Shown: positions 1 through 8,465, counted from the first letter of the stretch. The stretch: DNA of 58,506 nt from Acidobacteriota bacterium (GCA_947465645.1 CANIBQ010000025.1:1-58506); one strand, 5' to 3'. Translations and numbers: made by a program. Notes: a model not told the origin generated them from the sequence alone.

Positions 1-11
1 GCCTCCCGTGT

Positions 12-2351
12 TCAGCGTTTCTTCGTTGTCCGATGGGTCGCCTGCGCCGTCCACGGGTCTTCCGGCCAGGGATGCTTCGGATACCGGCCGCGCAACTCCT
101 TCCGCACCTCGAGGTATGCGGTCTCCCAGAAGCTCCGCAGATCGCGCGTCGTCTGCACCGGCCTCCCGTTGGGCGCGAGCAGGTGAAAGAGGATCGGAAC
201 CTTGCGCGGCCCGACGGTGGGCGTTTCGGCGAGGCCGAAGAGCTCCTGCAGCTTCACCCACGTCGACACCGAGCCGTCTTCGCCGTACGCGAGCGTCGTA
301 GACCGGCCGCTCGGGACGACGATTGAGGGCGGCGCCAGCGCTGCCAGCGATCGCCTGGCCTCGAAGGGCAGGTGCGCCTCGAGGTCGATCTCGTCGAGCG
401 CACGCGCCGCAGCCGCCGCCTGGAGTACGACGGCCGGCAGGTCCACCTCGATGCCGGCAAAGCGCAGCCGGCGAATGACCGCTGCACTGCGACCGTCCGG
501 CTCCCGTGCGAGCCACGCGTCACACAGCAACCCGGCCGCAGTTGCCGGGTCAACCGCAACCGGCGTATCGCTGAGGACGATCGCCTCGAAGCGCGCGACC
601 CGTGCGGCTCGTACGCGGTGGCCGTCGTCGATCCGGTGCTCCACCTGCGTCGAGGAGGGGACGATCCACTCGCGCTCCACTCGACTCGCGGCGTATATCC
701 GCGCCTCGTCGATTCCTTCACGCGTCGCCGAGACGACGTCCAGCGCCACGAGGTAATCGCCGTCGCGGACGCCCGATTCGCGCGCGAGCGCCGCGCCGTG
801 CCCGGAGGCGAGCATGACGCGATCGCGGGCCGACGATCGACGCCTCCCGAGGCGGTCCGCGTAGCCGGTGTAGAGCGCGTGCCGAAGCGACTCGTCGGAG
901 GCGTGCGCCGAAACAGATCCATTCAACGCATCGGCGGCGATGCGACGCAGTTCGTCCGCAATCCGCCGCACGTGGAACGGCTGCTGCGCGAACCGATCGA
1001 TCAGCGGCAGGAGGTCGCACGTCGTGAGCGCGGCCGCTCCGCCGTGTCGTGTGACGCCCTCCGAGAGCAGGGCACACGCGGCCGCCACCTCCGGCGCCCC
1101 CTCGCCGTCGAGAAGGATGCGTGCGAGCCGCGGGTGAAGAGGAACCCGCGCGAGCTGCCGGCCGAGCGGCGTCAGGCGGGGTGCGGAGACGCGGTCGACG
1201 GCACCGAGGCGCACCAGCAGTCCCAGCGCCGCCTCGACGCGATCGGCCGGAGGCGTCTCGAACCATTCGAACGTGAGCGGGCCGGCGCCCCACGCGATCA
1301 GATCCAGCAGGGGTGCGGCGAGATCAACGCGGGCGATCTCCGGCTCGCGGTGCGGGCGCAACCGGTCGGCCGCCGGCCAGAGCCGGCGAACCAGGCCGGG
1401 CCCGACCCGCGCGGCTCGACCGGCGCGCTGGTCCGCGGAATCCTGCGTCACGCGCTCGAGCGACAGGCTATCGACGCCGCGCTCGGCGTCGTAGCGCGCC
1501 ACCTTCACCTGTCCTGTGTCGATCACCACCGACACGCCTGGCACGGTCAGCGACGTCTCGGCAATGTTCGTGGCCAGGATAATCCGTCGCCCCGGTGACG
1601 CGCGGATCGCGGCGTCCTGCGCCTCGCCGTCGAGCGACCCGTGCAGCGCGACGACATCGAGTCCCGACGCGCCTGCCCAGGTCGTCAACTCCGCCTGCGC
1701 GCGTTCGATCTCGCGCCGGCCTGGCAGGAAGCACAGCACCTGGCCCTTCGTCGGTGGCACCAGCTCGCGGACCGCGTCCCCGACCGATTGCGCCGCCGCG
1801 TACTCGACCGTCAACGGATGGGGGACGCCGGGCACCGTCAGGAGCGGTGCCCCGTCGAGAAAGCGCGCGACCTCGCCGGTGTCGAGCGTCGCGGACATGA
1901 CGACGATGCGGAGGTCGGTGCGAGCGAGCCAGGCCTGCCTGGCCAGGGCCAGGCCGAGGTCGGCGTGGACGCTTCGCTCGTGGAACTCGTCCAGCACGAT
2001 CGTGGTGAAGTCCGAGAGCAGCGGGTCCTGCTGCAGGCGCGCCGTCAGGATCCCTTCCGTGACGACCAGCAGGCGGGTATCGCGGGAGAAGCGCTTCTCG
2101 AACCGGATCTGCCATCCGACCTCGCGCCCAATCGTCCAGCCCTGTTCCTGCGCGATGCGCGTCGCCACCGCGCGGGCCGCCACGCGCCGTGGCTGCAGCA
2201 GGATCAGGGGGCCCGCCGCGGCCAGCGCTGGAGGCACCCTCGTGCTCTTGCCCGCGCCCGGCGCGGCGGAGAGGATCAGCGCGCGATGACGATCGACCTG
2301 CGCGCAGATGTCGGCAACGCAGGCGTCGATGGGAAGGGGCTCGAGGGGCAT
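12..2351 (-). CDS. hrpB: HrpB-type DEAH-box ATP-dependent RNA helicase
   Basis: This is a helicase of the HrpB branch of the DEAH/RHA family, presumed to act on RNA in the cytoplasm; its cellular role is poorly defined in most bacteria. The sequence shows a Walker A motif GAGKST near residue 32, the HrpB-style box LDEFHERS near residue 120, a SATLD motif III, the motif VI region QRAGRAAR, and a C-terminal half typical of HrpB. The reading frame extends 21 codons further upstream, but homologs normally begin close to MPLEPLPID, so I chose the ATG at 2351. No strong Shine-Dalgarno site is visible there. The length of 779 aa is slightly short of the usual 800-850. The stop lies only 12 bases from the window edge, so the C-terminus is complete. 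The gene is divergent from the TusA-like gene that follows. Confidence 0.9.
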   Translation of the reverse strand: MPLEPLPIDACVADICAQVDRHRALILSAAPGAGKSTRVPPALAAAGPLILLQPRRVAARAVATRIAQEQGWTIGREVGWQIRFEKRFSRDTRLLVVTEGILTARLQQDPLLSDFTTIVLDEFHERSVHADLGLALARQAWLARTDLRIVVMSATLDTGEVARFLDGAPLLTVPGVPHPLTVEYAAAQSVGDAVRELVPPTKGQVLCFLPGRREIERAQAELTTWAGASGLDVVALHGSLDGEAQDAAIRASPGRRIILATNIAETSLTVPGVSVVIDTGQVKVARYDAERGVDSLSLERVTQDSADQRAGRAARVGPGLVRRLWPAADRLRPHREPEIARVDLAAPLLDLIAWGAGPLTFEWFETPPADRVEAALGLLVRLGAVDRVSAPRLTPLGRQLARVPLHPRLARILLDGEGAPEVAAACALLSEGVTRHGGAAALTTCDLLPLIDRFAQQPFHVRRIADELRRIAADALNGSVSAHASDESLRHALYTGYADRLGRRRSSARDRVMLASGHGAALARESGVRDGDYLVALDVVSATREGIDEARIYAASRVEREWIVPSSTQVEHRIDDGHRVRAARVARFEAIVLSDTPVAVDPATAAGLLCDAWLAREPDGRSAAVIRRLRFAGIEVDLPAVVLQAAAAARALDEIDLEAHLPFEARRSLAALAPPSIVVPSGRSTTLAYGEDGSVSTWVKLQELFGLAETPTVGPRKVPILFHLLAPNGRPVQTTRDLRSFWETAYLEVRKELRGRYPKHPWPEDPWTAQATHRTTKKR

Positions 2352-2481
2352 GCCGCATCCCATGATGACGCATGCCGCGACCGTGATGTCGACGGCAGCC
2401 GCGGCGCGCCGCATCGCCTTCTGTCCACCAGCACACCATCTGCCTTCACCAGGATGCCCTGGAAGCCTTACGCTATGGGCT

Positions 2482-3108
2482 ATGGATGCCGGCGAGATTC
2501 AGGACCTTCAGGAGATCGTCCGCGCGTTGACGCTCGTGGACGATGTGCGGGCTCGACTGCCGTCTGCGTGCGCGGTCTGCGCCGCGGCGATGTGCGGACA
2601 CCAGGTGCTGATGAGCGTCGCCATTGGCTTCAAGGATCGTCCGGTGTGCGCGGCATGTCTTGGACGGGAGCTCGGCCACGACCCCGAGAGCCTCCGCACG
2701 AGCATCTGCGCCTTTCTCGCCCGGCAGCGATGTCACCGGATTGCGTGGGCGTGGGCGAACTCGGTTGAGCAGTTCGAGATTGGCGACCAGCGCCCGGCGT
2801 GTGTCTGGCCGGCGACTCCGGATCTGCCGAATCAATCCAGCGAGCCCGCTGCCGTGCGCCCGCACGCGGCCGACACGGCCCAGCATCGGCACTGGGACGC
2901 TGACTGGGACGCGGGGCAGATGTCATGCGGGGATCTCGTCCTCGCCCTCCGCCACCGGCTGCAGGGGATGAAGGCTGGCGAGGTGCTGAAGCTCACCGCC
3001 CACGACGCCGCCGCGCCCGAAGATCTTCCCGCCTGGTGCACCCTGACCAGGCATGTCCTGGTCGGATCCGCGCACCCGGTCTACTGGATCCGGCGCCGCG
3101 ACGCCTGA
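2482..3108 (+). CDS. Cys-rich protein with C-terminal TusA-like sulfur-carrier domain
   Basis: The C-terminal 70 or so residues match the TusA/SirA fold: CGDLVLALRHRL, then AGEVLKL, then a DLPAWC segment and a terminal WIRR strand. In TusA proteins the first Cys carries a persulfide passed on by a cysteine desulfurase. Here that Cys is present at the right spacing to the later Gly, but the usual CPxP is CGDL. The N-terminal part (residues 30-60) has Cys pairs CAVC, a further Cys and CAAC, which suggests a zinc ribbon or other metal site. I start at ATG 2482 because upstream residues look non-coding and an extension would overlap the divergent helicase. Two more TusA-like domains lie at 5094 and 5702. 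The exact role is unknown; sulfur transfer is inferred from the domain and the neighbours. Confidence 0.7.
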   Translation: MDAGEIQDLQEIVRALTLVDDVRARLPSACAVCAAAMCGHQVLMSVAIGFKDRPVCAACLGRELGHDPESLRTSICAFLARQRCHRIAWAWANSVEQFEIGDQRPACVWPATPDLPNQSSEPAAVRPHAADTAQHRHWDADWDAGQMSCGDLVLALRHRLQGMKAGEVLKLTAHDAAAPEDLPAWCTLTRHVLVGSAHPVYWIRRRDA

Positions 3109-3142
3109 CGGTGGAGCGCTCCGGCCTGGAAACCGCCGGCAC

Positions 3143-3171
3143 TTTTCGCGCCGGGGCACCCGTGATATAAA
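3143..3171 (+). promoter_or_regulatory. Possible sigma-70 promoter with extended -10
   Basis: TGA-TATAAA (extended -10, hexamer 3166-3171) is preceded at 17 bases by a weak TTTTCG -35. It lies about 175 bases before the thioredoxin-like gene, in an otherwise GC-rich gap. This is a motif match only. Confidence 0.35.
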
Positions 3172-3345
3172 TCTGTTCGCCAGTGCCTGTTTCGACAGAT
3201 CCTTCCCGTTCGCGCTCCGGATTCACTTGAGTCCGGCCACTTCAGTAGCGGTCCCGCTACCTTTCATCCTTCGTTCGTAGATTTCCGGTTCTCGCCCCGG
3301 CAGGCCTGTGTCCTGCCCGCGGACCGGACCATCGTGGAGTAAGCC

Positions 3346-3849
3346 ATGCCCTTTCGTACGCGACGCGCATCCGCGTGTCTACTGGCGCTCGTATTGTGGT
3401 GCTCGCTGCCAGCGGCCGCGGCCGCGGAGCCCTTCAAACCGTTCAAGCTGAAGACGCTGGACGGGCAGGAGAAGACGCTCACCGACGTCCTCGGCAGCAA
3501 GGCGACGCTGGTGTTCTTCTTCTTTCCGACCTGCGTCTACTGCAACCAGGCCTTTCCCGAGGTGCAGAAGCTCTACGACACCTACAAGGACAAGGGCCTG
3601 TCGATCGTCTGGATCAACGCCGTCCCGAGCGAGCAGCGGCTCATCGCGGCCTGGCGTACCAAGCACGGCTACACCGTGCCGGTGCTCGTCGGCGCCAGCA
3701 TCCGCATGATCGAACGCGACTACACGATCAAACTCACCCCGACGCATTACCTGCTGGACGGGGCCGGAAACATCGTCGCGCGGCACGACGGCTACAAGCC
3801 GGGCGATGAAAAAGCCATCGAAGAACACATCATCACGGCGCTTCAATAA
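3346..3849 (+). CDS. TlpA-like secreted thioredoxin-fold protein
   Basis: The product is a 167 aa exported thiol-disulfide protein of the TlpA/ResA/AhpC-TSA superfamily. Residues 1-27 form a signal peptide ending in an Ala-rich stretch. The redox motif CVYC is at residues 63-66 in the context FFFPTCVYC, and the cis-Pro region is KLTPTHYLLD. Such proteins reduce or exchange disulfides in the periplasm, often for cytochrome or metal-site maturation. The outer-membrane protein gene begins 12 bases downstream behind its own AAGGAG, so the two are probably one operon. Its place between TusA-like genes suggests a link to thiol chemistry, but that is only context. The partner reductase is not in the window. 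Confidence 0.85.
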   Translation: MPFRTRRASACLLALVLWCSLPAAAAAEPFKPFKLKTLDGQEKTLTDVLGSKATLVFFFFPTCVYCNQAFPEVQKLYDTYKDKGLSIVWINAVPSEQRLIAAWRTKHGYTVPVLVGASIRMIERDYTIKLTPTHYLLDGAGNIVARHDGYKPGDEKAIEEHIITALQ

Positions 3850-3861
3850 GGAGTTGAGACG

Positions 3862-4974
3862 GTGAGTGCACTCAATCAGAAATCACTGTTGTCTTTCTTC
3901 ATCTCATCGGTCGCCGTCGTCGGCGTCCTGCTCGCGACACCGCAGGACGCGGCGGCGCAGGGCTGTCTCCTGACGCGCAACATGGCGCCGGTGCTCGGCG
4001 CGCAGTTGAGCCCCTACCTGCAGCCTGGCGAATGGCAGGTCGGCGCCAACTACCGGCAGTTCACGGCCGACCATCAGTACCAGGGCACCGAGCTCAACCC
4101 CGCGGTCACCCGCCTCGGCACGCAGGTGATCAGCAAGATGCAGTACATGGACGTGAACGCCACCTATGCCGTCTCCACGCAGTTGAGCGTCGTCGCCGGC
4201 GCTCCGATCATCGTCAACGCGAGCTCCAACCGGGCGCTGCCGGCCACGGTCGCCGGCAGCCCGAGGTTCGCGCACACGACCAGGGGGCTCGGCGACATGA
4301 CGGTCGGCGGCCGCTACTGGTTCATGGACTGCGATTCGAATCCGGCGCAGAACTTTGCGTTCGGCGTCGGCGTGAAGATGCCGACCGGCAACAGCACTGC
4401 GACCGACATGTTCCCGAACGGCCTCGGCCAGGACGTGCGCGAGCGGCCGGTTGACCAGTCGATTCAACTCGGCGACAGCGGATGGGGCTTCAACGTGACG
4501 GCCGAGGGCTTCAAGCAGTTCGGCTATGTCTCGGCGTTTGCCAGCGGCGTCTATCTCTTCAACCCGAAGGATCAGAACGACACGCTCTCGCCGCCCGCGC
4601 TGCTCAATCCCGTCGGGCCGACGGCGGTGGCGGAGGTCCAGCGCTTCAACACGGTCAGCGACTCGTACCTGGCGCGCGCCGGCGTTGGCGTCGCCGTGCC
4701 GAAGCTGACGGGCCTCTCGGCGACGCTGGCGGCGCGCATCGAAGGCGTGCCGGTGAAGGACCTGATTGGCGAGACGGCCGGCTTCCGCCGCCCAGGCAAC
4801 TTCGTCACTGTCGAGCCCGGCCTCATCTTCGGTTACGGCCCGACGATGGTGTTTCTCAACGTGCCGATCCGCGTGAGTCAGAACGTCAAGCCGTCGCTCG
4901 GCTTCGCCCGCGACTCGACGTTCGCCGATCACATGGTGCTGGCCGGCACGACCATAAGGTTCGGCGGCTTCTAG
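3862..4974 (+). CDS. Outer-membrane beta-barrel protein (transporter/porin-like)
   Basis: This 370 aa protein has an N-terminal signal sequence (about residues 1-33, ending DAAAQG) followed by alternating polar and hydrophobic strands with many GxxY/F patterns. It ends in a terminal Phe (RFGGF), as expected for a BamA-inserted barrel. It resembles the broad family of putative MetA-pathway-of-phenol-degradation/transporter barrels, but I cannot assign a substrate. The start is GTG at 3862, chosen because AAGGAG lies 8 bases upstream. It follows the TlpA-like gene by 12 bases, suggesting joint transcription. Its stop codon lies inside the left CTAG end of a palindromic element. Confidence 0.75.
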   Translation: MSALNQKSLLSFFISSVAVVGVLLATPQDAAAQGCLLTRNMAPVLGAQLSPYLQPGEWQVGANYRQFTADHQYQGTELNPAVTRLGTQVISKMQYMDVNATYAVSTQLSVVAGAPIIVNASSNRALPATVAGSPRFAHTTRGLGDMTVGGRYWFMDCDSNPAQNFAFGVGVKMPTGNSTATDMFPNGLGQDVRERPVDQSIQLGDSGWGFNVTAEGFKQFGYVSAFASGVYLFNPKDQNDTLSPPALLNPVGPTAVAEVQRFNTVSDSYLARAGVGVAVPKLTGLSATLAARIEGVPVKDLIGETAGFRRPGNFVTVEPGLIFGYGPTMVFLNVPIRVSQNVKPSLGFARDSTFADHMVLAGTTIRFGGF

Positions 4975-5086
4975 AGCAGTTTCTATTCGTACGTAGTGTC
5001 CGGCTTGAGCCGGACCTTGTGGGCTTCGGCTTTTCACGACGGTCCGGCTCAAGCCGGACACTACGCACAAGTGGAAAACGGTCTAG
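4971..5086 (+). repeat. CTAG-bounded palindromic element, copy 1
   Basis: This 116-base imperfect inverted repeat starts at the CTAG that contains the preceding stop codon and ends at CTAG 5083-5086. Its left arm contains TACGTAGTGTCCGGCTTGAG and its right arm the near complement CAAGCCGGACACTACG. The right end reads TGGAAAACGGTCTAG. Related copies are at 36833-36926 and 37523-37582. It looks like a REP/MITE-type element that may also fold as a terminator. Confidence 0.8.
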
Positions 5087-5093
5087 CGTCATC

Positions 5094-5318
5094 GTGCACA
5101 CGGCGCGGGAGTGGGATGCCGGCGACAAGGGGTGCGGGGAGATCGTGATGGAGCTTCGGCGCGTCATGCTCGACCTCGCACCCGGCGCCGTGCTCAAGCT
5201 GACGGCGCGCGATGCGGGCGCGCCGGAAGATCTGCCGGCGTGGTGCCGGATGACCGGGCACGCGCTCGTCGAAGCGCGGCACCCGGACTACTGGATTCGA
5301 CGAAGGGAGCATGATTGA
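5094..5318 (+). CDS. Stand-alone TusA-like sulfur-carrier protein
   Basis: This small 74 aa protein is almost entirely one TusA-like domain: CGEIVMELRRVM, then APGAVLKL, then DLPAWC, then WIRRREHD. TusA proteins receive sulfur from a cysteine desulfurase and hand it on as a persulfide. The putative active Cys is retained with the canonical 17-residue distance to the PG turn, but CPxP is replaced by CGEI. The GTG at 5094 is the best in-frame start before the domain. It lies just after the palindromic element and has no strong Shine-Dalgarno. The stop TGA overlaps the ATG of the DsrE-like gene (TGATG), so translation is probably coupled. It is closely related to the C-terminal domain of the protein encoded at 2482. 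Confidence 0.7.
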   Translation: MHTAREWDAGDKGCGEIVMELRRVMLDLAPGAVLKLTARDAGAPEDLPAWCRMTGHALVEARHPDYWIRRREHD

Positions 5319-5680
5319 TGGCTGGTAAGTTTTGCGTGAGTCTCTCGTTTGCCAAGGACAACGCCGACAAGGCGACGGTGGCGTTCGTCATCGCGAACGC
5401 GGCCGCCGCGTCCGACAAGGAAGCGATGGTGTTTCTCAGCATCGAAGGGGTGCGCCTCTCGCAGAAGGGATACGCCGACGACGTGCACGAGGAGGGCTTT
5501 TCGCCGCTCAAGGAGCTGATGACGAATTTCGTCGCCGCCGGCGGCAAGATCTGGATCTGTTCTCCCTGTTTCAACAAGCGGAAGCTCGATCCGAACGCGC
5601 TCGTCGAGGGGGCGACCATCGTCGGTGGCGCAAAGCTGGTGGAGTTCCTGAGCGATGGCTCGCCCTGCGTCAGCTTCTAA
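5318..5680 (+). CDS. DsrE/DsrF-like sulfur-relay protein
   Basis: The 120 aa product has the DsrE/YchN-like alternating alpha/beta pattern: an N-terminal strand FCVSLSF, a helix rich in Ala, a strand AMVFLSIEGV, and the motif IWICSPCF with Cys81 and Cys84, followed by KLVEFL. DsrE-family Cys residues accept sulfur from TusA-type carriers in tRNA thiolation or in dissimilatory sulfur oxidation. The ATG at 5318 was chosen because it overlaps the upstream stop as TGATG and has GGGAG 9 bases before it. The direct coupling to a TusA-like gene supports a carrier-acceptor pair. The target pathway is unknown; no Dsr, Tus BCD or Sox genes are in the window. Confidence 0.75.
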   Translation: MAGKFCVSLSFAKDNADKATVAFVIANAAAASDKEAMVFLSIEGVRLSQKGYADDVHEEGFSPLKELMTNFVAAGGKIWICSPCFNKRKLDPNALVEGATIVGGAKLVEFLSDGSPCVSF

Positions 5681-5701
5681 TCCGCGCCCCGGACATCGCC
5701 G

Positions 5702-7261
5702 ATGCAGCCAGTAGCCCGCCACGATCGCGCGCCGGATGTGTCGTTCGACGGCGGACATCTGGACTGCGGCAGCGGGCTGCTGCTGCTCATTCGCCGGCAC
5801 CTGGATCCGCTCGACGCCGGCGGCATTCTCGAGATCCGCTCCACCGACCTGTCGGTTGAGGAGGATCTTCCCGCCTGGTGCCGGCTGACGGGAAACGAGC
5901 TGCTCTCGTGGACGAGGGAGGGCGCGCAGCGCAGCTATCTCGTCGCCAAGGGCGGGCTCGCCGCGCGCCGCCCTGCGCCGTCCGGGCCGGCGCTGTCCGT
6001 GCCGGTGCTGTCCGGGCCGGTGCTGCTGCCCGAGCACGTGCCGGTGGCCATTCACATCCCCGACCGCCTGCCGGCGCCCGCTGATGCGCCGGCCGTGGCG
6101 CCGTTGTCGGTCATGGGCATCGGAAGCTGGCCCCGTCCCGGCTGGATGCTGAGGTCGATCCACGACCACATGGAAGGACGCCTGCCCGACGACGAGTTCG
6201 AAGCGACGGCGCGAGACGCCGTGAGGCTCGCGGTCGATGTGCAGGTGCGTGCCGGCGTTGACGTCGTGACCGATGGCGAGCAGAGGCGCGACAACTACTC
6301 GTCGTTTGTCGGCGGCCTCCTCGACAACTGCGCGCTCGTGCCGCTCACCGATCTGCTGCCGCTGGTGGACGATCCCGAGCACTTTCAGGCGCAGATGAAC
6401 AGCCTCGACGTGCCGGCGGACAAGGTTCGCCACCCGGCGGTCTTCGGGCCGCTGGGCCGCCGCCGGCCGCTCGCCGTCCACGAGCTGGCTTACGCCAGGA
6501 CGCTCACGCAGACGCCGGTGAAGGTCGCGCTCCCCGGCCCGTACCTGCTGACGCGTACGATGTGGATGGAATGCCTGTCGCCGCACGCCTATACCTCGCG
6601 CGAGCAGCTCGCCGACGACATCGTCCGGGTGTTGCGTGAGGAAGCGCACTTCCTGCTCGCCGAGGGCGCGGCGATCGTGCAGTTCGACGAGCCGGTGCTG
6701 ACCGAAGTGGTGTTCACCGGGCAGAAGCGCACGCGAACGTTCATGTGCGGGGCGTTGAGCGAGGCCGGCGACCCGGAGGCCGAACTGGCGTTCGCGCGGA
6801 CGCTGATCAACCGCGTGACCGAGGGGCTGCCGCGGTCGCGCACGGCGCTGCACGTCTGTCGCGGCAACTGGACGCCGGACGAATCGGTTGCATTGAGCGG
6901 CGACTATCGCGCGCTGCTGCCGCTCTTCAACACCCTCGAGGTCGGCACGTTGTTCCTGGAGTTGTGTACGCCCAGGGCCGGCGACGTCGAGGTGCTGAAG
7001 GGGCTTTCGGATCGCTACCGGGTCGGTGTTGGCGTCGTCAATCAAAAGAGCCGCGAGGTGGAACGAGAGGAAGACATCCTGGCAAAGGCGCGCGCCGCGA
7101 TCCGGGTGCTCGGGCCCGAACGCGTGCTGCTGACACCAGACTGCGGCTTCGCCACGTTCGCCGACAATCCCGTCGCGTCCGCGGCGGCGGCGGAGGGCAA
7201 GCTGGCGGCAATCGTCGCGGCAGCCAGGACACTACGGCGGGAGCACGGGCTGAGCGAATGA
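5702..7261 (+). CDS. TusA-like domain fused to folate-domain-less MetE methyltransferase core
   Basis: Residues about 13-85 form a third TusA-like domain (HLDCGSG with Cys22, later DLPAWC with Cys60). Residues about 86-135 are a Pro/Ala/Val-rich linker. Residues about 136-519 match the C-terminal barrel of cobalamin-independent methionine synthase MetE, without its N-terminal folate half. The MetE zinc ligands are all conserved: His384 and Cys386 (HVC), Glu420 (LELC) and Cys481 (PDCGFAT). The motifs GSWPRP and VTDGEQRR are also present. MetE cores activate a thiol on zinc and methylate it. The fusion suggests that the thiol or persulfide is delivered by the TusA part, which is inference. The gene starts 21 bases after the DsrE-like gene with a weak ribosome site and is followed 19 bases later by a cysteine desulfurase. 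Confidence 0.8.
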   Translation: MQPVARHDRAPDVSFDGGHLDCGSGLLLLIRRHLDPLDAGGILEIRSTDLSVEEDLPAWCRLTGNELLSWTREGAQRSYLVAKGGLAARRPAPSGPALSVPVLSGPVLLPEHVPVAIHIPDRLPAPADAPAVAPLSVMGIGSWPRPGWMLRSIHDHMEGRLPDDEFEATARDAVRLAVDVQVRAGVDVVTDGEQRRDNYSSFVGGLLDNCALVPLTDLLPLVDDPEHFQAQMNSLDVPADKVRHPAVFGPLGRRRPLAVHELAYARTLTQTPVKVALPGPYLLTRTMWMECLSPHAYTSREQLADDIVRVLREEAHFLLAEGAAIVQFDEPVLTEVVFTGQKRTRTFMCGALSEAGDPEAELAFARTLINRVTEGLPRSRTALHVCRGNWTPDESVALSGDYRALLPLFNTLEVGTLFLELCTPRAGDVEVLKGLSDRYRVGVGVVNQKSREVEREEDILAKARAAIRVLGPERVLLTPDCGFATFADNPVASAAAAEGKLAAIVAAARTLRREHGLSE

Positions 7262-7280
7262 ATTCAATCAGGCCAGCCTC

Positions 7281-8435
7281 ATGATGAACACGCGGAGGGT
7301 GTACCTCGACTTCAACGCCAGCACGCCGCTTGCGCCGGAGGTGGTCTCGGCGATGGAGCCGCTGCTCCGCGAACATTACGGCAACCCGTCCAGCCAGCAC
7401 TGGGCCGGCCGTCCGGCACGCGAGGTCGTCGACGAGGCTCGCGCCGAGGTTGCGGCGTTGCTGAATGCGGCGCCGCGCGAGGTCGTCTTCACCAGCGGCG
7501 GTACCGAAGCCAACAACCACGCGATCAAGGGCATCGTCTTTCGGCAGGGAGTTGAGGGCGCACACATCGTCACGACACAGATCGAGCACCCGGCCGTGCT
7601 CGAGCCGTGTCGCTTTCTCGAACGGCTCGGCGCCACCGTGACGCGGCTGGCGGTTGACGCAACCGGTATGGTCGATCCAGACGATGTGCGCCGGGCGTTG
7701 AGCCGGCCGACGGCACTGGTCAGCGTCATGCACGCCAACAACGAAGTCGGCACGATTGAGCCGATCGCCGAGATCGCGCGCATCACGAGAGAGCACGGTG
7801 TGCCGTTCCACGTCGATGCGGCGCAATCGGTTGGAAAGATCGACGCGGACGTGCAGCGGCTCGGCGCCGATCTGCTCACCGTCGCCGGGCACAAGCTGTA
7901 CGCGCCCAAGGGAGTCGGCGCGTTGTACGTGCGGGACACGCTGGCAGTGCCGCTGGAAGTCGAGCCGCTGATGCACGGCGCCGGACACGAGTCGGGACGC
8001 CGCGCCGGCACCGAGAACGTGTTGCTGATAGCCGGACTGGGTGCGGCCTGCCGCCTTGCGCGCACGGACCCCTGTGGCGATCGGCTCGAGCGGTTGACCG
8101 CGCTGCTCTGGAACCGCCTGCAGACCGAGTTTGCAGACGTCGTGAGTCTGAACGGCCATCCGACCGAGCGTCTGCCCAACACCTTGAACGTCAGCTTTCG
8201 CAATCAGGCGAGCCACGAATTGCTACCGCTCCTGGCCGGCGTGGCGGCGTCGGCCGGCTCGGCGTGTCATGCAGGCACCACCTCGATGTCGCCGGTGCTG
8301 GCGGCGATGGGTATTCGGCCTGACACAGGGCTGGGGGCGATCAGGTTCAGCCTGGGCCGGACGACGACCTCAGGGGATCTGGAGTACGTCGTCGAACAGT
8401 TGAAGAGGCACGTTCGACGCTCGGTTGCGCTATAG
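7281..8435 (+). CDS. Cysteine desulfurase, NifS/IscS-like
   Basis: This 384 aa PLP enzyme converts cysteine to alanine and an enzyme-bound persulfide. The family marks are all visible: N-terminal YLDFNASTP, SGGTEANNHAIKG for cofactor binding, HVDAAQSVGK, the PLP lysine in AGHKLYAPKG, RRAGTENV, and the sulfur-carrying Cys in SAGSACHAG. Two adjacent ATGs (7281 and 7284) could start it. It lies directly after the TusA-MetE fusion in the same direction, so it is the natural sulfur donor for the neighbouring TusA-like and DsrE-like proteins. No iscU or iscA scaffold gene is nearby, which argues against a dedicated Fe-S assembly operon. Confidence 0.93.
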   Translation: MMNTRRVYLDFNASTPLAPEVVSAMEPLLREHYGNPSSQHWAGRPAREVVDEARAEVAALLNAAPREVVFTSGGTEANNHAIKGIVFRQGVEGAHIVTTQIEHPAVLEPCRFLERLGATVTRLAVDATGMVDPDDVRRALSRPTALVSVMHANNEVGTIEPIAEIARITREHGVPFHVDAAQSVGKIDADVQRLGADLLTVAGHKLYAPKGVGALYVRDTLAVPLEVEPLMHGAGHESGRRAGTENVLLIAGLGAACRLARTDPCGDRLERLTALLWNRLQTEFADVVSLNGHPTERLPNTLNVSFRNQASHELLPLLAGVAASAGSACHAGTTSMSPVLAAMGIRPDTGLGAIRFSLGRTTTSGDLEYVVEQLKRHVRRSVAL

Positions 8436-8465
8436 TCCGGCTCCAGTCACGTCGAGGAGAAACGT

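Noticed and set aside
5288..7045. Long antisense open frame over the TusA-MetE gene
   Set aside because: It is a shadow of the high-GC coding strand; it has no recognisable domain and the sense frame has clear catalytic motifs. The same applies to antisense frames at 3904-5070, 7038-8216 and 41266-43188.
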